Source of the DNA: Haladaptatus caseinilyticus
GTDB taxonomy: Archaea; Halobacteriota; Halobacteria; Halobacteriales; Haladaptataceae
Direction of reading: 5' to 3'
DNA length: 64,000 bases
Assembly: GCF_026248685.1 (NCBI RefSeq)
Contig: NZ_CP111036.1
Coordinates: 496,001 to 560,000, forward strand
A program made the position numbers and the translations under genes. A model generated the notes under the pieces. That model was given only the letters and a program-made list of their open reading frames with translations, was not told the origin of the DNA and did not search any database. How positions within the stretch are numbered: position 1 is the stretch's first letter; the number at the start of each line of letters is the position of its first letter. Positions 1-8,870 of the stretch are shown piece by piece.

Positions 1-2
1 AC

Positions 3-1154
3 TTTGCGGACTTCATGCTGCTCGGCGGCCTCATCTTCGTCAATCTCGCCCTCATCCAGTCCCGCCGAAAACGGCCGAACATCGACCGAGGATTTACCGT
101 GCCCTTCGTCCCGTGGGTTCCGATTATCGCGGTCATCGCGAACCTCGTCCTGCTGGTCAACGTCGAACCGAAAGCGTTCGTCGTCGGTCTCCTCGCGCAA
201 GTCATCGGCATCGGGTTCTGGTTCGCGTGGAAAGCCACCGACCCGGAGGAAACGCAGTTCGAACGCGCGACGCCGACGGTCGTCACCGAACGCGAACCGT
301 CCGACGGCCGGGAGTACCAACTCGCAGTGCCCATCGCCAACCCCGAGCACGTAGAGCAGATGATGGAAACGGCGATCGATATCGCCGAAGACAGGAACGG
401 CGAACTGCTGGTGCTTTCGGCCGCGCTCGTTCCCGAACAGACGCCTATCTCGGAAAGCTACCGTTCCGTCGATGAGGAACGAGAGGTCCTCCGCAAAGCG
501 ATGTCCTCCGCCGAGGATTCGGACGTGCCGGTGAACGGCATCGTCCGAATCGGCCACCGCGCCTCCGACGCCATCCTACATACGGTCGAACAGCACGACA
601 GCGATGCGGTGCTTATCGGATGGCGCGGTCGGGGGTCACACCGTAGGGAAGTCGTGCTCGGAAGCACCGTCGATAGGGTCGTCGAGGAAGCCCCCTGCGA
701 CGTGTTCGTGGAGAAAATCGGCCCGCAAACCGCGGATACCGATTCCGTTTTGGTCCCGACGGCGGGCGGTCCCCACGCCGAGCTGGCGAGCAAGGCTGCC
801 CGCGCTATCGCGCGTGCCGAGGATGCGACGGTCGAAGTCGCACACGTTGTCCCCCCAACCGCCTCGGACGCGGAGCGCGAATCGGCCCGCGAAACGCTGT
901 CAGAGACCGCAGTGGTGTTGGACGGCGTTTCGGTTACGCAGTCGGTACTCGAAGGGGAGGACGTCGCGGCGACGATCGTCGAACGAACCGACGACCACGA
1001 CCTCACCGTCATCGGCGCGACGCGTGAGAGCGAACTTCAACAACTCGTTTTCGGCGCGCTGCCCGAAACCGTCGGGCAACGCGCCAAATCGACCGTCATC
1101 ATGACGAAACGGAACCTCGGGATCACCTCGCGGTTCGCCCGGTGGCTCCAGTAA
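3..1154 (+). CDS. APC-family permease with C-terminal UspA domains (5' end outside window)
   Basis: The reading frame is open at the left edge, so the N-terminal transport core is missing. The visible part starts with two to three hydrophobic segments that match the last membrane helices of an amino acid/polyamine/organocation permease. Two tandem universal stress protein domains follow, the first from YQLAVPIANPEH and the second from DSVLVPTAGGPH. The same arrangement occurs in the complete permease at 4445-6679. UspA domains on APC carriers are known in haloarchaea and are thought to be cytosolic nucleotide-binding regulators; the substrate cannot be read here. trkA lies 77 bp downstream on the same strand. 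Confidence 0.85.
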   Translation, partial: FADFMLLGGLIFVNLALIQSRRKRPNIDRGFTVPFVPWVPIIAVIANLVLLVNVEPKAFVVGLLAQVIGIGFWFAWKATDPEETQFERATPTVVTEREPSDGREYQLAVPIANPEHVEQMMETAIDIAEDRNGELLVLSAALVPEQTPISESYRSVDEEREVLRKAMSSAEDSDVPVNGIVRIGHRASDAILHTVEQHDSDAVLIGWRGRGSHRREVVLGSTVDRVVEEAPCDVFVEKIGPQTADTDSVLVPTAGGPHAELASKAARAIARAEDATVEVAHVVPPTASDAERESARETLSETAVVLDGVSVTQSVLEGEDVAATIVERTDDHDLTVIGATRESELQQLVFGALPETVGQRAKSTVIMTKRNLGITSRFARWLQ

Positions 1155-1231
1155 CCGCCGCTGTTCGAAAAGAGAAATATCCTTACCCTACCGGTGGAAA
1201 GACCCGACAAGAATGACACGGAGGGTAATGC

Positions 1232-2572
1232 ATGCGCGTCATCATCGTCGGCGCTGGTGAGGTCGGTTCGTCCATCGCCGAGAGTCTCGCCGATAACCAC
1301 GAAGTGGTCGTCGTCGACCAGGACGGGGAGCGCGTGGACTCGCTCACCTACTCGCTCGACGTGCTCGCAATCGAGGGTGATGGGACCTCGCTCGACACGT
1401 TACGGGACGCCGGTATCGAACAGGCCGACATGATAATCGCCAGCACCGACGACGACGAGACCAACCTCGTCATCTGCGGGACGGCGAAAACGATAGACGA
1501 CCCGTTCACCATCGCGCGGGTGAAGAAGGTGGACTACCTCGACACGTGGGATCACGCCGAGCAGGGCGCGTTCGGCGTGGATTTTATGGTCTGTACGAAC
1601 CTGCTCACCGCGATGGATATCGTCCGTGTTATCGGCCTTCCCGCCGCGCGCGACGTGGATCCCTTCGCCGGCGGCGAGGTGCAGATGGCTGAGTTCGAAG
1701 TCCGCGCGGAGAGTCCGGTCGCGGACCAGACCGTTCGTCAGGCGGACCGATTCGACTCGCTCACGTTCGCCGCGATCATCCGTAACGGCGACGTCGCGAT
1801 CCCCCGCGGTGAGACGGTGATCCAAGCCGACGACAAAGTCGTCGTCATCGGCAGTCCGGAGAGCGTCCAACAGTTCGCGCTCGAAGTCGCACCCGACGAA
1901 ACGCCGAGTGCGGACAAGGAGTTGGTCATCATCGGTGGGAGCGAAATCGGGTTCCATACCGCCAGGTTGCTCGAAAATCGGGATTTGCGACCGAGACTCA
2001 TCGAGCAGAATCAGGAGCGTGCTCGGGAACTGGCCGAAGATCTACCGAAAACCGTTGTGATGGCCAGCGACGCGACCGATGCCGAGTTTCTCGCCCGTGA
2101 ACACGTGGACGAAGCGGACGTGGTCGTCGCGGCCTTGGAGAACGACGAAAAGAACCTCCTCGTCTCGGTGCTCGCGAAACAACTCGGTGCGGAGCGGGCA
2201 ATCGCGATCGTCGAGGACGCCGAGTACGTCTCACTGTTCGAGGCGGTCGGTATCGACGTAGCGGTCAACCCGCGCGAAGTTACCGCAGAAGAGATCACTC
2301 GCTTTACCCGCGAGGAACGTGCCGAAAACATCGCGCTCATCGAGAACGACCGTGCGGAGGTGCTCGAGATCGAAATCGACGCCGACAGCGTCCTCACGGA
2401 CCGACCCATCCGCGAAGCCGTTTCCGACCTTCCGAACGGTGTCGTCATCGGCGCGATTACCCGTGAGGGGGCGTTCGTCGTCCCGCGTGGTGATACGATC
2501 GTAAAAGAAGGCGACCACGTCGTGATGTTCGTCGATACCGACGTGCTGAACGAAGTGAGTGCCGCGATATGA
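1232..2572 (+). CDS. trkA: TrkA, NAD-binding regulatory subunit of Trk potassium uptake
   Basis: This 446-residue protein has the full duplicated RCK layout: TrkA_N at about 1-120 with the dinucleotide motif GAGEVG (7-12), TrkA_C at 150-215, a second TrkA_N from about 229 (GGSEIG), and a second TrkA_C at 365-446. TrkA is the cytosolic gating ring that controls TrkH in response to nucleotides. Its stop overlaps the trkH start by 4 bp (ATGA), so the two are translationally coupled. Potassium import is central to salt-in osmoadaptation in haloarchaea. The ATG at 1232 begins directly with the conserved MRVIIVGAGEVG. Confidence 0.96.
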   Translation: MRVIIVGAGEVGSSIAESLADNHEVVVVDQDGERVDSLTYSLDVLAIEGDGTSLDTLRDAGIEQADMIIASTDDDETNLVICGTAKTIDDPFTIARVKKVDYLDTWDHAEQGAFGVDFMVCTNLLTAMDIVRVIGLPAARDVDPFAGGEVQMAEFEVRAESPVADQTVRQADRFDSLTFAAIIRNGDVAIPRGETVIQADDKVVVIGSPESVQQFALEVAPDETPSADKELVIIGGSEIGFHTARLLENRDLRPRLIEQNQERARELAEDLPKTVVMASDATDAEFLAREHVDEADVVVAALENDEKNLLVSVLAKQLGAERAIAIVEDAEYVSLFEAVGIDVAVNPREVTAEEITRFTREERAENIALIENDRAEVLEIEIDADSVLTDRPIREAVSDLPNGVVIGAITREGAFVVPRGDTIVKEGDHVVMFVDTDVLNEVSAAI

Positions 2573-4158
2573 AGTTCCGTGTCGATTGGCGAGCCAGCGT
2601 CAGTCTCGTCGGGTCGGTGGTCAAATGGCTTTCAGTCCCACTACTGTTTCCGCTCCTCATCGCTGTTTACTACGGCGAGCTCAACGGACTTCGAACGTTC
2701 GTCACGACGATCGCCATCGCACTGGTAGTTGGATGGTCACTCGAGCGAATCGACCCTGACCCCGACCTCGGTGCACGCGAAGGGTTCCTCATGGTTGCGC
2801 TGACGTGGTTCGTCGTCTCTATCGTCGGCGGGCTACCGTACGTTATCGCCGGGAATCAGATCTCTTTCCTGGGTCAGTTCCCCTTCATTCATATCGTTTC
2901 GGGTCCCTCGACGCTGGCCGACCCGATCAACGCGCTATTCGAAAGCATGAGTGGTTTCACGACCACCGGTGCGACGGTGATGGGGGATATCTCGTTCGAA
3001 ACGCACTCCCGTGCCCTGTTGATGTGGCGGCAGTTGACCCAGTGGCTCGGCGGAATGGGTATCGTCGTTCTCGCCGTCGCGATCCTCCCGGAACTGTCGG
3101 TCGGCGGCGCGCAGTTGATGGACGCGGAAGCGCCCGGACCAGGGATTCAGAAACTCACACCGCGAATCGCTGAAACTGCCCGTGCACTCTGGAAGGCATA
3201 TCTCGGCATCACGGCGCTCGAAATCGTCCTGCTCTATGGTCTCTACCTCGCCGGACTCGCGCCCGGGATGACGCTCTACAACGCCGTCGGTCACGGGTTT
3301 ACGACGATGGCGACCGGCGGCTTCTCGCCCGAGGCGAGAAGCGTGGAAGCGTTCTCGATGTGGGCACAGTGGGTCATCGTCCCGTTCATGATCGCGGCGG
3401 GAACGAACTTCGCGCTGTTCTGGCACGTACTGAACGGCGAACCGCGAAAGCTCATCCGCGACGCGGAGTTTCGGTTCTACATCGGCGTTCTAGCCGTTCT
3501 TTCCGCAGTTTTGACCATACTTATCTACACCCACCAGGGGCTGGTGTTCGTTCCCGGCGGGCCACCTGTCGCGGGCAACATCGAATCGTCGATTCGACAC
3601 GCCACCTTCCAACTCGTCTCCATCGTCACGACGACGGGATATGCGAGCATGGACTTCAACACGTGGAACAGTTCGGCTCAATACCTGCTGCTTGCGGCGA
3701 TGCTGATCGGCGGAAGCGCCGGTTCGACCGGCGGTGCTATCAAAATCGTTCGGTGGATGGTTATCCTGAAATCGTTCCGCCGGGAGTTGTTCACGACCGT
3801 CCACCCGGAAGCGATTCGACCCCTCCGCCTGGGCGGACGGGCACTGGACGAGCGTGCGGTTCGCGGCATCTACGCGTTCAGCCTTCTCTACCTCGTCATC
3901 TTCCTCGTCAGCACGCTCCTGCTCTTCCTCGACGCGGAGCGAGCGGGCGGACCGAACCTGAACTCGCTGGAAGCGCTTTCGGCTATCGCCGCGACGCTCG
4001 GCAACGTCGGTCCGGGGTTCCAACTGCTCGGCCCGATGAACAACTATCTCCCCTTCTCCGACGCCTCGAAGCTGCTCATGATCATGCTGATGTGGATCGG
4101 CCGACTCGAAATCCTCCCCGTGCTGGTGTTGCTGACGCCCGCCTACTGGCGGTCGTGA
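2569..4158 (+). CDS. trkH: TrkH, potassium-translocating membrane subunit
   Basis: This 529-residue polytopic protein carries four selectivity-filter-like segments, as expected for the four M1-P-M2 repeats of TrkH/KtrB: SGFTTTGATV (128-137), GHGFTTMATGGF (241-252), TTTGYASMDF (354-363) and ATLGNVGPG (475-483). It forms the potassium pore in the cytoplasmic membrane and is gated by TrkA, encoded just upstream with a 4-bp overlap. The length is normal for the family. A T-rich stretch follows at 4170-4180 and may terminate the trkAH message. Confidence 0.96.
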   Translation: MKFRVDWRASVSLVGSVVKWLSVPLLFPLLIAVYYGELNGLRTFVTTIAIALVVGWSLERIDPDPDLGAREGFLMVALTWFVVSIVGGLPYVIAGNQISFLGQFPFIHIVSGPSTLADPINALFESMSGFTTTGATVMGDISFETHSRALLMWRQLTQWLGGMGIVVLAVAILPELSVGGAQLMDAEAPGPGIQKLTPRIAETARALWKAYLGITALEIVLLYGLYLAGLAPGMTLYNAVGHGFTTMATGGFSPEARSVEAFSMWAQWVIVPFMIAAGTNFALFWHVLNGEPRKLIRDAEFRFYIGVLAVLSAVLTILIYTHQGLVFVPGGPPVAGNIESSIRHATFQLVSIVTTTGYASMDFNTWNSSAQYLLLAAMLIGGSAGSTGGAIKIVRWMVILKSFRRELFTTVHPEAIRPLRLGGRALDERAVRGIYAFSLLYLVIFLVSTLLLFLDAERAGGPNLNSLEALSAIAATLGNVGPGFQLLGPMNNYLPFSDASKLLMIMLMWIGRLEILPVLVLLTPAYWRS

Positions 4159-4169
4159 GGAATGGACTC

Positions 4170-4180
4170 TTTTTCCTTTT
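4170..4180 (+). terminator. T-tract after trkH
   Basis: Five T, two C and four T residues lie 11 bases after the trkH stop codon, with no strong hairpin. Archaeal termination commonly uses such T-tracts. The next small gene starts only 20 bases later, so read-through is also possible. Confidence 0.4.
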
Positions 4181-4199
4181 GCCACCCCTACTAGGGTCG

Positions 4200-4430
4200 A
4201 TGATTCGCGCATACACGGCCATCATTACGGGCTCCGGAATGTCGTCGGACGTCGTCGAGGCGATTCGCGAACTCCAGACCGTAACGGAAGCGCACATCGT
4301 CGCGGGAGATTTCGACATCATCGCGGAAATCGAAGCCGACGATCAGTACGAGATTCAAAAAACGGTGACGTCGGGAATCGGTTCGATTCCCGGTGTCGGA
4401 CGAACCCGAACGTACGTCCTATTGGATTGA
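4200..4430 (+). CDS. Stand-alone Lrp/AsnC ligand-binding (RAM) domain protein
   Basis: This 76-residue protein starts at the ATG at 4200. It matches the ligand-binding half of Lrp/AsnC regulators (alpha-beta RAM fold: MIRAYTAIITGSGM, then HIVAGDFDIIAEIEADD and a C-terminal RTRTYVLLD strand) and has no DNA-binding domain. Such short proteins probably oligomerise and sense small molecules, or modulate full-length Lrp proteins. It sits 41 bp after trkH on the same strand and converges with the permease at 4445, leaving only 14 bp between their ends. A role in potassium or amino acid sensing is inferred from context. Confidence 0.85.
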   Translation: MIRAYTAIITGSGMSSDVVEAIRELQTVTEAHIVAGDFDIIAEIEADDQYEIQKTVTSGIGSIPGVGRTRTYVLLD

Positions 4431-4444
4431 ACGCCCGTTCGAAG

Positions 4445-6679
4445 CTATCCGAACAGGCGCTCCCGAATCGACCGAGTGCGTGCTTTCTCGGCGAGGAGGA
4501 CCGAACAGTCCACGTCGTTCACCACGTCGAGCGCGAGCGACCCGCGGACGAGACGCGACAGTAGCCCCTCCTCGGTTGCGCCGATAATGAGCATCGTGCA
4601 CGCTTCGGCCGTTCGCTCGATCGCCGATTCGACGTCGCCGTTCTCGACGACGAGGTTCGCATCGTCTAGATCGTGGTCCGTGGCCCACTCGGAGAGGAAC
4701 CGTTCACCGTCCTCCGTCGAATCGTCGGTAACGTAGAGAAGTGACACCTCGGAGTCGTATTCGGAACGGAGCATCCGAGCGATCGCGGCGCTGAGGTCGG
4801 AGTCCGGTCCACCCGCAGTTGGCACGAGCACTCTGCTGGGGTCGAAGCCACGGTCACGGTAGACGACTACATCGCACGGGAGGTCGTTCGTGAGTTCGTC
4901 GATCGCGCTCTCCGCACGTCCGGGCGATCCATGGCTGTCCTCGCCCCAGCCCATGACGACGAGGTCCGCACCGTGGGTTCGGGCGGCGTCGAAGATTTCC
5001 TCGAACGAGCGGTGGGAGAGAATGGTATGTGTTTCGACCGGAACGCCGAACGTTTCGGCGTCTTCGCGGGCTTGGTCGAGCAGCTCCCTGGATTCCGCGT
5101 CGAGCGTTTCGACGTGCTCCGCGCCGCTGGCGAGTGGCGTCTGGTCGGGCACCTGTACGATGTGGGTGGCGACGACGGTTCCGCCGCGCTGACTCGCCAC
5201 CGCACTGGCCAGCGAAATCAGGTCCTTTTCGTGTTCCGGGTTCGCCAGCGGTACCATAACGCGGTAATCGCCGCCGTCCGGTTTCACGGATGTCGCCGCC
5301 GAAACGGCCGGCTCCGGCATCTCGTCGGACCGACTGAGGACGTACTTACTCAGAACGCCCTGTTTGTCGGTCTTGTCGCTAGCATAGAGGAAATACCAGA
5401 GCATCCCGACCGGAATCGATGCGAGTGCGAGGACGATAATGTTCCTCGGGTTGAACGCGATGAGGGCGAACGACAGTATTGCACCCAAAATCGGCGTTAT
5501 CGGATAGAGTGGCACTCGGAAGGACGGTTCGTACTCATCGACCTCCGCTTCTCGCATCACGATGAGCGCGATGTTGAGCAGGCCGTACACGATGAGGTGG
5601 AGGATACTCCCGATGTTCGCGAGCAGCGTAACGTCACCGATGAGGATGAGTCCGAGGATGATACCGCCCGTCACCGCGATGGATCGATACGGCGTACCGA
5701 ACTGTTCATGGATCTCGTTCAGCCACGGGGTGACGAGTTTGTCACGGCCCATTGCGAAGTTGATTCTGGAGGACGCCAGAATCGAGGCGTTCGCGCTGGA
5801 CGCCGTCGCCAACAGGCCACCGAACGTGATGAGGCCACCGCCGAGAACGGCGAGGCCGATCGTTCCGAACGCGACTTCGGCAACGTCGATAACCGGCGTT
5901 TCCGTCACCGCAGGAACGAGTTCCGTCCAGTTGATGACGCTCATCAACACGACCATCACGACGGCGTAGATCGCCGTCACGATAACGACGCTTCCCACGA
6001 CTGCGAGCGGGAGGTTGCGTCCCGGGTTTTTGATCTCTTCGCCGACGGTCGTAATCTGGACGAAGCCGAGATAGGAGACGAAGATGAGCGCAGTCGCGGG
6101 CATGATCTGCCCGGTTCCCCTCGGTGCGAACGGTCGGAGGGTCGAAAGATTACCCTGCGTGAACCCGAGTATAGAGAACACGGTGAGGATACCCACAAGC
6201 GTGATGACGATGATGTTTTGAAGTCGTCCCGTTTCCTTCGCGCCGACGTAGTTGACGACGACGAACAGGGTCCCAGCGACCAGCGCGCCGACTTGGTCGG
6301 GCGTGAGAATCCACAGCGACGGCACTGCGACCAGCGTCTTCACGTACCCACCGAAGCCGAGCATGTAGAACGCCGAGGCGAACGCGAGACCGATCCAGTT
6401 GCCGAGTCCCGCGATGGAGCCGAACAGCGGGCCGAGCGCGTGATTGATGTAATAGTACGCACCGCCCGCTTTCGGCATCGCCGTTCCGAGTTCGCTGGCA
6501 GAAAGTGCGGTAAACAGGGAGATGATGCCGCCGATGACGAACGACAGGGCGACGGCAGGCCCGGCCATCTCCGCGGCCTGCCCCGGAAGGACGAAGATTC
6601 CTGCGCCGATCATCGTCCCGATTCCGATGGTCAGGGCAGCGAGCGGGCCCAAGTCCTTGGCGAGTTCCTCGTCCGACAT
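4445..6679 (-). CDS. APC-superfamily amino acid permease fused to two UspA domains
   Basis: This is a complete 744-residue protein. Residues 1-435 form an APC permease core of about 12 helices, with the N-terminal motif GIGTMIGAGIFVLPG (19-33) and AMPKAGGAYYY (67-77). UspA domain 1 spans about 471-608 (YRVMVPLANPEH) and UspA domain 2 about 611-734 (VLVPTAGGPD). It probably carries amino acids or related cations across the membrane, with the Usp domains as cytosolic sensors. Its ATG overlaps the stop of the upstream usp gene by 1 bp, so they form an operon. The architecture matches the partial gene at the left edge. Confidence 0.92.
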   Translation of the reverse strand: MSDEELAKDLGPLAALTIGIGTMIGAGIFVLPGQAAEMAGPAVALSFVIGGIISLFTALSASELGTAMPKAGGAYYYINHALGPLFGSIAGLGNWIGLAFASAFYMLGFGGYVKTLVAVPSLWILTPDQVGALVAGTLFVVVNYVGAKETGRLQNIIVITLVGILTVFSILGFTQGNLSTLRPFAPRGTGQIMPATALIFVSYLGFVQITTVGEEIKNPGRNLPLAVVGSVVIVTAIYAVVMVVLMSVINWTELVPAVTETPVIDVAEVAFGTIGLAVLGGGLITFGGLLATASSANASILASSRINFAMGRDKLVTPWLNEIHEQFGTPYRSIAVTGGIILGLILIGDVTLLANIGSILHLIVYGLLNIALIVMREAEVDEYEPSFRVPLYPITPILGAILSFALIAFNPRNIIVLALASIPVGMLWYFLYASDKTDKQGVLSKYVLSRSDEMPEPAVSAATSVKPDGGDYRVMVPLANPEHEKDLISLASAVASQRGGTVVATHIVQVPDQTPLASGAEHVETLDAESRELLDQAREDAETFGVPVETHTILSHRSFEEIFDAARTHGADLVVMGWGEDSHGSPGRAESAIDELTNDLPCDVVVYRDRGFDPSRVLVPTAGGPDSDLSAAIARMLRSEYDSEVSLLYVTDDSTEDGERFLSEWATDHDLDDANLVVENGDVESAIERTAEACTMLIIGATEEGLLSRLVRGSLALDVVNDVDCSVLLAEKARTRSIRERLFG

Positions 6680-7110
6680 CAGTCCTCCTCCGCGTCGGGT
6701 AGCACGACGACCGGTCGATTCGTGTCCGAAATGAGGGACAGCATTACGTCCCCGGTGAGCAGTTTCACCCAGCGACTGCCCCCACGAGGCGTAAACGCGA
6801 TCGCCGTCGCATCGACCTCGTCAGCGATGTCGAAGATGGTTTCCGCCACGTCGGTTCCGAACGCGAGTTTCGTCTCACACGAGATGCCTGCATCGCTACA
6901 GCGCTTCCTGACGATGTCGAAGATGTCGTCCGCTCGTTCCTCGCGCTGTTCGACCGATGCCTTGTCGGGGACGCCACCACCTTTCTCGATGACGTGAAGG
7001 GCGATGACCCGACCGCCCGCCGACTCGATTCGTTCGAGCGCGGCGTCACAGGTTGCTTCGGCGTCTTTTTCACTGGCGACCGGGATGACGACGCGGTCGA
7101 ACAGGCTCAT
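6679..7110 (-). CDS. UspA-type universal stress protein
   Basis: This protein of about 143 residues starts at MSLFDRVVIPVASE; four extra in-frame residues upstream (MVRH) are unlikely to be used. It is a single UspA domain with an alpha/beta nucleotide-binding fold. Near the C-terminus GGSRWVKLLTGDVMLSLI resembles the G-x9-G-(S/T) loop of ATP-binding Usp proteins, but in degenerate form. The stop overlaps the start of the permease-Usp fusion, so a free Usp subunit is made together with the fused domains and may associate with them. Confidence 0.9.
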   Translation of the reverse strand: MSLFDRVVIPVASEKDAEATCDAALERIESAGGRVIALHVIEKGGGVPDKASVEQREERADDIFDIVRKRCSDAGISCETKLAFGTDVAETIFDIADEVDATAIAFTPRGGSRWVKLLTGDVMLSLISDTNRPVVVLPDAEED

Positions 7111-7206
7111 GTGACGTACCACCCGGTGTCGATTACCTGGCGCGTATGCCGTCGGATCGCATCCATCCAGTGTTCTATGTCAGACGTATCTCTAATGGCG
7201 TGTCTG

Positions 7207-7222
7207 TGCGTCATGTGACGCA
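7207..7222. promoter_or_regulatory. 16-bp palindrome, candidate operator for the usp-permease operon
   Basis: The sequence TGCGTCA-TG-TGACGCA is a perfect 7+7 inverted repeat with a 2-base spacer. It lies about 16-30 bases downstream (minus-strand sense) of the TATA-like ttaagaat at 7238-7245, so it would overlap the start of transcription for the usp gene at 7110. The half-site catgtgacg recurs at the usp start codon (7108-7116). No regulator can be assigned. Confidence 0.45.
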
Positions 7223-7270
7223 GTAGTTGCGGTGGGTATTCTTAATGGCTACGAAAATCCTACCGGTTCG

Positions 7271-7723
7271 TTACACCTCGACTGCCCAAACCGTGGCCGA
7301 TTTTGGACATTCGTACACCTCTTGGAACGTTCGTTCCACGAACTGCGCAATTCTGTTGACGTCCGCTTTCGCGCTGATGCGGACGTTCGTCCCTTCGGCT
7401 TCCTCCGGGCTCCGGAGTTGCTCGATTTTGAACGCCGGAAACTCGCCCAAGAGTGCTTTGAGGCGGTCGAGTTCCTCGTCGGTGCAATCGAGGTTCAACG
7501 TCCGATCCCCGAATTGGATCCACGGCGGCGCCAGTTCCGATTCCGAACGATCCGTTTCACCATCGTCGTTTTTCGTTTCGGTTTCGCTATCGTCCACGTC
7601 CGTTTCAGCCTCGTGCCCGACCGTCAGCGTACAGAACGGACTTTCGCGCTCGCGGTGGGCACCGATCGCATCCACGACGAGCTTTCGCCGCTCTTTCGGT
7701 GTGTCGGCGCTAAATCGACCCAT
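7271..7723 (-). CDS. Haloarchaeal conserved protein of unknown function
   Basis: This 150-residue protein is taken from [13 protein letters not shown], because the in-frame sequence further upstream runs into the adk promoter and is not protein-like. It has an acidic linker rich in D, E and S (about residues 43-60) and a C-terminal region with alternating strands and helices ([15 protein letters not shown], then a D/E-rich helix and [21 protein letters not shown]) that could be a small alpha-beta domain. No motif gives a function. It diverges from adk across an 85-bp gap. Confidence 0.7.
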   Translation of the reverse strand: MGRFSADTPKERRKLVVDAIGAHRERESPFCTLTVGHEAETDVDDSETETKNDDGETDRSESELAPPWIQFGDRTLNLDCTDEELDRLKALLGEFPAFKIEQLRSPEEAEGTNVRISAKADVNRIAQFVERTFQEVYECPKSATVWAVEV

Positions 7724-7808
7724 ATCCACACTTCGTGGGCCGCCGACAAAAAGCGGACGCTCGGACGGTTTCCTTAAGCCTTTATGCGATGGCACTGCAG
7801 ATGTAAGC

Positions 7809-8426
7809 ATGAACCCGAACATCCTCATTCTGGGTGCGCCCGGTGCCGGAAAAGGAACTCAAAGTGCGCGAATCGCCGACGAGTTCGATGTTGAGCACGT
7901 CACGACGGGCGACGCGCTCCGCGCGAACAAACACATGGAAACGGAGCACGGGACGCCCGCGAGTTTCATGGACGCCGGCGAACTCGTCCCCGACCCCGTG
8001 GTGAACGAGATCGTCAACGCCGCACTCTCGGATGCTGACGGATACGTCCTCGATGGCTATCCGCGGAACCTCTCGCAAGCGGAGTATCTGGACGACATCA
8101 CCGACCTCGACGTCGTGCTCTATCTCGACGTGGACGAAGAGGAACTCGTCCACCGACTGACGGGGCGACGACTCGACCCCGAAACGGGCGACATCTACCA
8201 CGTCGAGTACAACCCGCCGGAAGACGAAGCAGTCGAAGCGCGTCTCGAACAGCGTGACGACGACAACGAGGAGACCGTTCGGGAGCGACTCCGGGTTTAC
8301 CGAGAGAACACCGAACCCGTCATCGAACACTACGACGAAACGGGTGAACTCGTCCGTATCGACGGCGAGCAAACCCCGGACGAAGTGTGGGAAGACATCA
8401 GAACGACCGTCGAAAACGAAGCGTAA
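7809..8426 (+). CDS. adk: Adenylate kinase
   Basis: This 205-residue protein has the P-loop GAPGAGKGT at residues 9-17, followed by the AMP-binding region ([10 protein letters not shown], then [15 protein letters not shown]) and a short LID ([13 protein letters not shown]). It interconverts ATP, ADP and AMP. The LID lacks zinc-binding cysteines. The start at 7809 lies directly before the conserved [12 protein letters not shown]; the longer in-frame extension upstream is not homologous. In some haloarchaea adk follows secY, but here it lies about 7 kb away on the other strand. Confidence 0.96.
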   Translation: MNPNILILGAPGAGKGTQSARIADEFDVEHVTTGDALRANKHMETEHGTPASFMDAGELVPDPVVNEIVNAALSDADGYVLDGYPRNLSQAEYLDDITDLDVVLYLDVDEEELVHRLTGRRLDPETGDIYHVEYNPPEDEAVEARLEQRDDDNEETVRERLRVYRENTEPVIEHYDETGELVRIDGEQTPDEVWEDIRTTVENEA

Positions 8427-8604
8427 CGTCGAACGCGCTCGATTTCGACTCGACTACTCTACCGTCAGTTCTTTCTCGCGGAATGGCGGACTCTGCTCGG
8501 AAAAGTACGTCCAGCCGTTGCTCGAACTCCGCTTCGCCGATATCACCGCTGGCATATCGTTTCCGAAGCGTTTCGAGCGCGGTTGGTTCCCGTTCGTCGT
8601 TCAC
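8398..8604 (-). CDS. Small SHOCT-domain protein
   Basis: This 68-residue protein contains [20 protein letters not shown], which matches the SHOCT (short C-terminal domain) pattern L..Ly..GeIteeEFe.....L. SHOCT domains are usually found next to small membrane proteins and probably mediate oligomerisation. The gene immediately upstream (8647-8823) encodes a hydrophobic peptide, which fits that pattern. The last 29 bp overlap the 3' end of adk tail to tail. Confidence 0.75.
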   Translation of the reverse strand: MNDEREPTALETLRKRYASGDIGEAEFEQRLDVLFRAESAIPRERTDGRVVESKSSAFDVTLRFRRSF

Positions 8605-8646
8605 GCCTGTGGTTTCGCCCGTCGATTCGACCCACCGACTCGTTAC

Positions 8647-8823
8647 TCAAGCGATGAAAGTGAGGACGACTCCCGCGATGATGGCATTGGAAGCGAAGGC
8701 CCCGGCAATCGCAACGGGAATGACGAGGAAGCCATCCGACCGTGTCACTGGATTCGAATGGTTGTGGTGAAAGGGCTCGTCGAAAACGGTCGAGTTTTTG
8801 CTCGGAGGCGGAGGGGATTCCAT
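8647..8823 (-). CDS. Small membrane protein upstream of SHOCT gene
   Basis: The ATG at 8823 opens a 58-residue frame: a proline-, histidine- and asparagine-containing N-terminus (MESPPPPSKN), then a hydrophobic C-terminal half from GFLVIPVAIAGAF to GVVLTFIA that could make one or two membrane passes. The same frame runs further upstream but as arginine-rich shadow sequence of the gene at 8871. The 42-bp gap to the SHOCT gene and shared strand suggest an operon. The function is unknown and the start is uncertain. Confidence 0.5.
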   Translation of the reverse strand: MESPPPPSKNSTVFDEPFHHNHSNPVTRSDGFLVIPVAIAGAFASNAIIAGVVLTFIA

Positions 8824-8870
8824 CGTCGCAGCGCAACAGTTTCGGGCCGAACACGATCGGCGATCCGAGT

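Noticed and set aside
4931-6997. 688-residue frame on the plus strand opposite the permease gene
   Set aside because: It is antisense to the permease-Usp and usp genes, arginine- and histidine-rich, and has no recognisable domains. High GC genes often leave such long shadow frames.
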